From NCBI GenBank assembly GCA_030833825.1, contig JAURGL010000100.1, positions 1 through 6,311 of the forward strand: a stretch of 6,311 bases of DNA, given 5' to 3'. Below the pieces are notes generated by a model. That model saw only the letters and a program-made list of their open reading frames with translations. It did not search any database and was not told the DNA's origin. Positions 1 to 6,311 of the stretch are shown here, one piece after another. The DNA comes from Vulcanococcus sp. SFB_649D_100_25 (lineage in GTDB: Bacteria > Cyanobacteriota > Cyanobacteriia > PCC-6307 > Cyanobiaceae). The position numbers and the translations under genes are program-made. Each line of letters begins with the position of its first letter. The stretch's first letter is position 1.

Positions 1-1213
1 CGGCATCCTTTACACCTGTGATGCCTTCGGCCTGCACTACTGCTCCGAAGACGTCTTCGATGTCGATCCCGGGGCCATCGCACCGGACTTCCGCTTCTAC
101 TACGACTGCCTGATGGGCCCCAACGCCCGCAGCGTCCTGCAGGCGATGAAGCGCATGGATGCCCTCCCGGCGATCAACACCATTGCCGTGGGGCACGGCC
201 CCCTGCTGCGGGATCACCTGAACCTGTGGCTGTCGGACTACCGCGAGTGGAGTGAAGGCCGCAGCAAGGGTGAGGCCTACGCGGCTGTTTGCTACCTCAG
301 CCAATACGGCTTCTGCGACCGCCTCAGCCAGGCGATCGCCCGGGGCATTGGCAAGGCGGAAGCCCAGGTGCAGCTGGTGGACCTTCGGGCCACCGATCCC
401 CAGGAGCTCAGCGCCCTGGTGGGTGAGGCCAGCGCCGTGGTGGTCCCCACCTGGCCGGCCAACCCTGACCCTGAACTGCAGGCCTCCATCGGGACCCTCC
501 TGGCGGCCCTCAAGCCGAAGCAATGGGTGGCCTGCTACGACGCCTATGGCGGCAACGATGAGCCCATCGATGCCGTCGCCTCCCAGCTGCGGGGAATGGG
601 CCAGAAGGAAGCGTTCGAGCCGCTGCGCGTCAGGCAGGTGCCTGACGGCAACGACTATCAGCGCTGCGAGGAAGCCGGCACCGACCTGGGGCAACTGCTC
701 ACCCGTGCCAAGGCCATCGCAGCGATGAAGTCCCTTGATGGCGACCTTGACAAAGCCCTAGGGCGGCTCTCCGGGGGCCTCTATGTGGTGACCGCCCGGC
801 AGGAGGAGCGCGCCTCAGCGATGGTGGCCAGCTGGGTGAGCCAGGCCAGCTTCGATCCCCCGGGCATCACGGTGGCCGTCGCCAAGGACCGCGCCATCGA
901 AGCCCTGATGCAGGTGGGCGATCGCTTCGTCCTGAACATCCTCAGGGAGGACAACTACCAGGATTTGATGCGTCACTTCCTCAAGCGCTTCCCCCCCGGG
1001 GCCGATCGCTTCGCCGGCGTGAACACCCTCGATGGGGTCGCCAATGGTGGACCTGTCCTTGGTGATGCCCTGGCCTATCTCGGCTGCCGCGTGATCCAGC
1101 GCATGGAAGGCCCCGATCACTGGATCATCTACGCCGAGGTGGAGCAAGGGAACGTCTCCGACACCGAGGCGAGCACCGCGGTGCACCACCGCAAAGTGGG
1201 GAACCACTACTGA
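1..1213 (+). CDS. flv3: Flavodiiron protein Flv3 (diflavin flavoprotein), 5'-truncated by window edge
   Basis: This is the C-terminal ~403 residues of a class C flavodiiron protein. The reading frame is open from base 2, so the Met codon at 113 is internal and not the start; by family length (~580-600 aa) roughly 180-190 residues lie off the left edge. Visible parts in order are the end of the metallo-beta-lactamase-like diiron domain, a flavodoxin-like FMN domain (about 285-735, including SQYGFCDRL and YDAYGGNDEPID), and a C-terminal flavin-reductase domain (about 750-1210). Two canonical iron-ligand positions can be checked and both are intact: Asp in TCDAFGLHYCSE (codon 20-22) and His in VGHGP (codon 194-196). 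Retained ligands and the partner downstream favour Flv3 over Flv1. In cyanobacteria Flv3 acts with Flv1 to reduce O2 to water on the acceptor side of photosystem I. Flv4 is the other canonical-ligand type, but the adjacent Flv1-type gene makes Flv3 the better call. The stop TGA at 1211-1213 overlaps the next start. Confidence 0.9.
   Translation, partial: GILYTCDAFGLHYCSEDVFDVDPGAIAPDFRFYYDCLMGPNARSVLQAMKRMDALPAINTIAVGHGPLLRDHLNLWLSDYREWSEGRSKGEAYAAVCYLSQYGFCDRLSQAIARGIGKAEAQVQLVDLRATDPQELSALVGEASAVVVPTWPANPDPELQASIGTLLAALKPKQWVACYDAYGGNDEPIDAVASQLRGMGQKEAFEPLRVRQVPDGNDYQRCEEAGTDLGQLLTRAKAIAAMKSLDGDLDKALGRLSGGLYVVTARQEERASAMVASWVSQASFDPPGITVAVAKDRAIEALMQVGDRFVLNILREDNYQDLMRHFLKRFPPGADRFAGVNTLDGVANGGPVLGDALAYLGCRVIQRMEGPDHWIIYAEVEQGNVSDTEASTAVHHRKVGNHY
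332..339. repeat. HIP1 core palindrome GCGATCGC
   Basis: This is a core of the highly iterated palindrome typical of many cyanobacterial genomes. Here it sits in the extended form GGCGATCGCC inside flv3. It supports the cyanobacterial origin and has no evident gene-specific role. Confidence 0.85.
869..895 (+). repeat. Direct repeat copy 1 (27 nt, in flv3 reductase domain)
   Basis: These 27 bases are identical to 2689-2715 in flv1, 1820 bases downstream. They encode TVAVAKDRA in both genes. The match is bounded by mismatches at both ends. It reflects the shared ancestry of the two genes, with either strong codon constraint or local gene conversion. Confidence 0.85.
918..925. repeat. HIP1 core palindrome GCGATCGC
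   Basis: This is the second HIP1 core, within the flv3 reductase domain, in the context GGCGATCGCT. The aligned place in flv1 reads GCGATGCC, so the site is not shared by the paralogue. Confidence 0.8.
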
Positions 1214-1215
1214 TG
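1211..1215 (+). promoter_or_regulatory. TGATG stop/start overlap between flv3 and flv1
   Basis: The flv3 stop TGA (1211-1213) and the flv1 start ATG (1213-1215) share one A. There is no room for a promoter in an intergenic gap, and the only upstream G-rich stretch, GTGGGG at 1196-1201, is a weak and rather distant ribosome-binding candidate. The arrangement implies one transcript and translation of flv1 by reinitiation after flv3. This fits products that are known to function together, but coupling itself is inferred. Confidence 0.75.
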
Positions 1216-3030
1216 GGCACCCCCAGCAACGACCGGCGCGTCATCCAGCTGCCGATCGAGCCCGGCTTGATCTGCCTGCGGGGCCTCAGCCCCAAACGCC
1301 TCCGTTTCGAGATCGAGTACGGCCTGGAGCGGGGCACCAGTGCCAACAGCTTCCTGTTCCTCCCCGGCCCTGCGGAGACAGACAGCATTGGCAGCGCCGC
1401 GGCCCTGTTGGTGCATCCCCCCGGCGCCTCGTTTGCTGAGCCCTACCTCGCCCAGCTGCGGGAGCTGGTGCCGCCCGCGGTGGAACTCCAGGTGGTGGTG
1501 AGCCATGTGAACCCCAACCGGGTTGCCCTGCTCCACGAATTGGCCCGCGGCTGGGGCAAATTGCGCCTCATCGCCTCGAACCCCGGGGCGAAGCTCCTGC
1601 AGGACCTTTGGGAGCAGCGGAAGCCCGCGGCGGCTGGAGAACCGGAACCCGAAGCCCTGCCGCCTCTCCCGCCGATCACGGTGGTCCGGGGCGAGGACAC
1701 GATCGAGCGGCCTGACGGCACCAGCATCAACCTGCTTTCGGCACCAACGCCCCGCTGGCCTGGCGCCCTGATGGCGTTCGAAGAGAGCACGGGCCTGTTG
1801 ATGAGCGGCAAGTTCTTCTCAGCCCACCTCTGCAGCGAGGCCTGGGCCGAGAGCAACCGCAGCAGCACCGAAGAGGATCGCCGCTACTTCTACGACTGCC
1901 TGATGGCCCCGATGGCGCGGCAGGTGGAGGCGGTCCTCAACCGCCTCGACGAACTGCCGATTCGCTGCATCGCCCCGGGGCATGGTCCGGCAATCGCCGA
2001 GAGTTGGCGCTCGCTCCTGGTGGACTACCGCCGCTGGGGCGAATCCCAGGGGCGCTCCAACCTGAGCGTGGCCCTGCTGTTTGCCAGCGCCTATGGCAAC
2101 ACCGCCGCCATTGCCGACGCCATAGCCCAGGGGGTGTCACGGACGGGTGTTCGCGTCGAGAGCATCAACTGCGAATTCACCCCCGCCGACAAGCTGCTGG
2201 ACACCATTCGCAGTTGCGATGCCCTCTTGATCGGCTCCCCCACCCTGGGGGGCCATGCCCCCACCCCGATCGTCTCGGCGTTGGGCACCGTGCTGTCGGA
2301 GGGGGATCGCTCCAAACCAGTCTGCGTCTTCGGCAGCTTCGGCTGGAGTGGAGAGGCGATCGATCTGCTGGAAACAAAGCTCCGCGATGGCGGCTTCAGC
2401 TTTGCCTTCGAACCGATCCGGGTGAAATTCAGCCCTGATGCCTCCACGATCAAAACCTGCGAGGAAACCGGCACCGGGCTCGGGCGCAGCCTGCTCAATG
2501 CACAACGCAAGGCCCAACGCCGCAGTGCCACCGCCGGTGGCCTCTCCGAAAGCCGCAGCAACCCCGCCGTTCAGGCCCTGGGGCGCGTGGTGGGCTCCCT
2601 GTGTGTCCTCACCACCCAGAAGGGCAGCCTCAGTGGCGCCATGGTGGCGAGCTGGGTGAGTCAGGCCAGCTTCAGTCCCCCTGGCCTGACGGTGGCCGTC
2701 GCCAAGGACCGCGCCGTCGAGGCCCTCCTGCACGTGGGCGATGCCTTCGCCATCAACGTCCTCGCTTCAGGACGGGAGAGCGGGCCGATGAAGCAGTTCC
2801 TGCAACCGTTCGCCCCGGGTGCGGATCGCTTTGCAGGCCTGGAGCTCGAACAGAGCCCTGGGGGCCAACCGATCCTCCCCGAGGCTCTGGCCTGGCTCGA
2901 GTGCAGCGTGAAGCAACGCATGGAATGCGGTGATCACTGGCTGATCTATGCCCAGGTGACAACTGGCTCCCTGTTGGATGCATCCGGAACCACCGCTGTG
3001 CACCAACGCCGCAGTGGCGCCAACTACTAA
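1213..3030 (+). CDS. flv1: Flavodiiron protein Flv1 (complete, 605 aa, non-canonical diiron site)
   Basis: This is a complete class C flavodiiron protein of normal family length. Domains are a metallo-beta-lactamase-like domain (residues ~30-270), a flavodoxin-like domain (~285-430, with the FMN loop SAYGNT at 292-297 and GSPT at 341-344), and a flavin-reductase domain (~452-605). The canonical ligand pattern HxExDH...H...D...H is heavily altered: the first motif reads HVNPNR (98-103), so Glu, Asp and His become Asn, Asn and Arg. The next His is Arg181 (PTPRWP) and the bridging Asp is Lys200 (SGKFF). Only His98 and His257 (PGHG) remain. Asn/Asn/Arg, Arg and Lys at these places are the signature of Flv1, which is known to act with Flv3 in Mehler-like O2 photoreduction. 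The N-terminus matches the family (RFEIEYGLERGTSANS at 31-46), supporting the ATG at 1213. A Pro/Glu/Ala-rich stretch lies at about 137-154. Any iron binding by this subunit is doubtful; that is inference. Confidence 0.92.
   Translation: MGTPSNDRRVIQLPIEPGLICLRGLSPKRLRFEIEYGLERGTSANSFLFLPGPAETDSIGSAAALLVHPPGASFAEPYLAQLRELVPPAVELQVVVSHVNPNRVALLHELARGWGKLRLIASNPGAKLLQDLWEQRKPAAAGEPEPEALPPLPPITVVRGEDTIERPDGTSINLLSAPTPRWPGALMAFEESTGLLMSGKFFSAHLCSEAWAESNRSSTEEDRRYFYDCLMAPMARQVEAVLNRLDELPIRCIAPGHGPAIAESWRSLLVDYRRWGESQGRSNLSVALLFASAYGNTAAIADAIAQGVSRTGVRVESINCEFTPADKLLDTIRSCDALLIGSPTLGGHAPTPIVSALGTVLSEGDRSKPVCVFGSFGWSGEAIDLLETKLRDGGFSFAFEPIRVKFSPDASTIKTCEETGTGLGRSLLNAQRKAQRRSATAGGLSESRSNPAVQALGRVVGSLCVLTTQKGSLSGAMVASWVSQASFSPPGLTVAVAKDRAVEALLHVGDAFAINVLASGRESGPMKQFLQPFAPGADRFAGLELEQSPGGQPILPEALAWLECSVKQRMECGDHWLIYAQVTTGSLLDASGTTAVHQRRSGANY
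2689..2715 (+). repeat. Direct repeat copy 2 (27 nt, in flv1 reductase domain)
   Basis: This is the second copy of the 27-base identity with 869-895. It encodes TVAVAKDRA (residues 493-501) of Flv1. The surrounding bases have clearly diverged between the two genes although the protein remains similar (MVASWVSQASF upstream in both). Confidence 0.85.
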
Positions 3031-3155
3031 TTCACAACTGTTCAAGGGTGCAAGAAAAACGGCAAACCCTGTTGTTGCAACGGCTCTGGAGCAGGCAATT
3101 GCTACACCTCAATCAACTGTGATCTTCAGGCGAAGAAAACCTGAATTCAGCGGGG
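3031..3155. other. Noncoding gap downstream of flv1, rich in short palindromes
   Basis: No gene is seen in these 125 bases, which are clearly more AT-rich than the flanking coding DNA. They contain three perfect short palindromes: GTTGCAAC (3074-3081), GCAATTGC (3095-3102) and CTGAATTCAG (3141-3150). TTGCAA at 3075-3080 and TACACC at 3103-3108 faintly resemble -35 and -10 elements, but the 22-base spacing is too long for a normal sigma70-type promoter, so no promoter is called. No strong hairpin with a T-run marks the end of the flv transcript. A promoter for the small gene downstream, or binding sites for a dimeric regulator, could lie here. Confidence 0.5.
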
Positions 3156-3176
3156 ATGACGGCTGTGGCCGCTGAA
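3146..3176. repeat. 8-bp inverted repeat spanning the proposed start of the small plus-strand gene
   Basis: TTCAGCGG (3146-3153) and CCGCTGAA (3169-3176) are perfect reverse complements separated by 15 bases. The ATG at 3156 and an in-frame GTG at 3165 both fall in the loop. The left arm overlaps the CTGAATTCAG palindrome. It could be a terminator-like structure after flv1, an operator, or an mRNA hairpin covering the start. No T-run follows on the plus strand; the minus-strand side has a moderately T-rich tail. Confidence 0.55.
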
Positions 3177-3404
3177 ATAAAAACGACAGACCACCCGTTC
3201 GGCATGGCGTATCCCACCGAAACCAGCTCACGCACGCAGCGCTGGGTGGTGAGGTATCGCGGCTTTGTCCTCATCCCGCAGAACGACCTCTCCTGGTTGG
3301 TCCGCCCGGAACGCAGCCCCATGCAGCTGCTGCCGTTTCGCGCCCCAGCGAGTTCCATCGAAGACGTGAAAGCCTTGATCGACTGGCGCCTCAGTCAGGC
3401 CTGA
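3156..3404 (+). CDS. Small conserved-looking protein of unknown function (82 aa)
   Basis: I do not recognise this gene. It encodes an 82-residue soluble-looking protein with no signal peptide or membrane segment. Residues from about 30 on read like a compact folded domain (RWVVRYRGFVLIPQNDLSWLVR at 29-50, in part), with three tryptophans and an apparently helical end (SIEDVKALIDWRL). Codon use supports it: of the 66 codons from 3204 on, 54 end in G or C (about 82%), against 10 of the first 16. Together with the lack of a well-placed ribosome site before 3156 (the only G-run abuts the ATG) and the hairpin there, this leaves the start uncertain; the in-frame ATG at 3204 would give 66 aa. It lies 125 bases after flv1 on the same strand, so read-through from flv3-flv1 is possible. 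The overlapping minus-strand frame (3113-3358) is less convincing. Confidence 0.65.
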   Translation: MTAVAAEIKTTDHPFGMAYPTETSSRTQRWVVRYRGFVLIPQNDLSWLVRPERSPMQLLPFRAPASSIEDVKALIDWRLSQA

Positions 3405-3427
3405 TCCGGCAGGGATTACTCGAAACT

Positions 3428-3491
3428 GGGCACAGCCCCAAGGTTGGTCTACTAGGTCGACTCAGCTCGGGGATTGCCGCACCCCACCTAG
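3428..3491. terminator. Weak hairpins between convergent small genes, possible terminator region
   Basis: The two small genes converge across 3405-3505, so terminators for both strands are expected here. Visible structures are a short hairpin GGGC-ACA-GCCC (3428-3438) and a longer imperfect stem, CTAGGT (3452-3457) with ACCTAG (3486-3491) enclosing GGGG (3469-3472) with CCCC (3482-3485). Neither is followed by a clear T-run, so the call is weak. Nothing else is recognisable in the gap. Confidence 0.25.
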
Positions 3492-3505
3492 ACGCTGCCC
3501 GCCCC

Positions 3506-3766
3506 TCAAGCGGCCTGGGGAGGAGGCGGAGTGGACCCGCCAGCCTGGAACGGCAGGACAACGGTGGCCCAGTGCTCAGGGCGCTGGGGACGGTGACGAC
3601 GCGGACGACGCACACCAAAGGGAACCCGCACCACGTTGGTGCCTTCGACCCGAAGGGTCTGTCCAGTGATGGAGGCCTGATTGAGGCTGCCTTGCAGGGG
3701 GGGCAATTGGATGCCCTGATCGCCCTGGGGGAGGCTTTGCAGTGATGTTTTGGTCTCGTCGCTCAT
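3506..3766 (-). CDS. Small basic, proline-rich protein of unknown function (86 aa)
   Basis: I do not recognise this gene. The 86-residue product has a polar Gln/Leu/Pro-rich N-terminus (1-30), a middle segment ITGQTLRVEGTNVVRVPFG (33-51), a basic patch with six Arg in RRPRRHRPQR (53-62), a hydrophobic ATVVLPF (67-73) and a Pro-rich tail (PPPP at 80-83). There is no signal peptide or membrane helix. The basic patch suggests contact with nucleic acid or an acidic partner; that is inference. The start ATG (3764-3766) has a G-run (GGGGGA, complement of 3770-3775) just upstream. Many Arg codons are CGT, as often seen in well-expressed genes. It lies 116 bases downstream of gcvP on the same strand, so co-transcription is possible. 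Confidence 0.65.
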   Translation of the reverse strand: MSDETKTSLQSLPQGDQGIQLPPLQGSLNQASITGQTLRVEGTNVVRVPFGVRRPRRHRPQRPEHWATVVLPFQAGGSTPPPPQAA

Positions 3767-3769
3767 GGG

Positions 3770-3775
3770 TCCCCC
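3770..3775 (-). promoter_or_regulatory. Candidate ribosome-binding site for the 86-aa gene
   Basis: On the minus strand GGGGGA precedes the ATG at 3764-3766 by three bases, or GGGG by five. The spacing is short but it is the only G-rich run nearby and favours this start over upstream in-frame alternatives. Confidence 0.4.
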
Positions 3776-3800
3776 GGAACTACGGCGATGCCTGCAGTTG

Positions 3801-3815
3801 CAGCAGATGCTGCTG
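3801..3815. repeat. Small inverted repeat CAGCAG-ATG-CTGCTG
   Basis: CAGCAG (3801-3806) and CTGCTG (3810-3815) form a perfect 6-bp stem with a 3-base loop, next to a CTGCAG palindrome (3792-3797). It lies 35 bases upstream of the 86-aa gene on the minus strand, so in RNA it would be a leader hairpin, or part of the end of the gcvP transcript. Confidence 0.45.
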
Positions 3816-3840
3816 GAAAAGCAAGGGCAAAAGCAGAAAG

Positions 3841-3854
3841 AAAATCCGGATTTT
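3841..3854 (-). terminator. AT-rich palindrome after gcvP, weak terminator candidate
   Basis: AAAATCCGGATTTT is a perfect 14-base palindrome 28 bases past the gcvP stop. On the minus strand it is followed by a pyrimidine-rich stretch (CTTTCTGCTTTTGCC and on). A self-complementary site with no loop makes a weak RNA hairpin, so it could equally be a protein-binding site. The whole gap 3767-3882 is AT-rich relative to its surroundings and holds no convincing gene. Confidence 0.3.
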
Positions 3855-3882
3855 TCTACTGACGGTTGAATTTAAACGCAAA

Positions 3883-6311
<2,429 letters not shown>

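Noticed and set aside
252..728. Second plus-strand frame (158 aa) inside flv3
   Set aside because: The product is Arg/Pro/Ser-rich and lies out of frame with a conserved flavodoxin domain; it is a composition artefact.
815..1207. Minus-strand open frame (130 aa) inside flv3
   Set aside because: It is antisense to the conserved reductase domain and resembles the corresponding shadow in flv1, so it follows from the real gene's codons.
113..1213. flv3 as a complete 366-aa protein starting at the ATG at 113
   Set aside because: The same frame stays open to the left edge and encodes conserved family residues (TCDAFGLHYCSE, FYYDCLM), so the gene is simply cut by the window.
2137..2733. Long minus-strand open frame (198 aa) inside flv1
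   Set aside because: It lies wholly antisense to a confidently identified gene and has a low-complexity Gly/Ala-rich product, typical of shadow frames in GC-rich DNA.
3075..3108. Promoter made of TTGCAA and TACACC
   Set aside because: The 22-base spacing is too long and the -10 match is poor.
3113..3358. Minus-strand frame (81 aa) opposite the 82-aa gene
   Set aside because: The plus-strand frame has about 82% G/C at third positions over its last 66 codons and a more protein-like sequence.
3405..3505. Possible tRNA or small RNA in the convergent gap
   Set aside because: No cloverleaf, T-loop motif or acceptor stem can be drawn; only short imperfect stems are present.

Overview
The window looks like chromosomal DNA from a high-GC picocyanobacterium of the Synechococcus/Cyanobium type. 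The evidence is a tandem pair of cyanobacterial class C flavodiiron genes (Flv3 and Flv1 type), a strong G/C preference at third codon positions, and three copies of the cyanobacterial palindrome core GCGATCGC. The exact genus cannot be fixed from the sequence alone. No mobile element, CRISPR array, rRNA or tRNA was seen.

Layout. Positions 1-1213 (+) hold the C-terminal two thirds of flv3, cut by the left edge. Positions 1213-3030 (+) hold a complete flv1, whose ATG shares one base with the flv3 stop (TGATG). After 125 noncoding bases rich in short palindromes comes a small unidentified gene at 3156-3404 (+). It converges on a second small unidentified gene at 3506-3766 (-), with 101 bases between them that contain only weak hairpins. 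An AT-richer gap of 116 bases at 3767-3882 separates that gene from gcvP. The window holds the last ~808 codons of gcvP on the minus strand (3883-6311), and its start lies beyond the right edge.

Function. Flv1 and Flv3 are known to work together in cyanobacteria, reducing O2 to water with photosynthetic electrons (the Mehler-like reaction). GcvP is the glycine-decarboxylating subunit of the glycine cleavage system, which handles photorespiratory glycine and supplies one-carbon units. Both deal with consequences of oxygen and excess light, but they lie on opposite strands with two small genes between them, so a regulatory link is only a speculation.

I found no clear sign of a previously undescribed multi-gene system. 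The least explained material is the two small convergent genes and the structured noncoding DNA around them. The most informative molecular detail is the graded loss of diiron ligands in Flv1, next to ligands retained in the visible part of Flv3.
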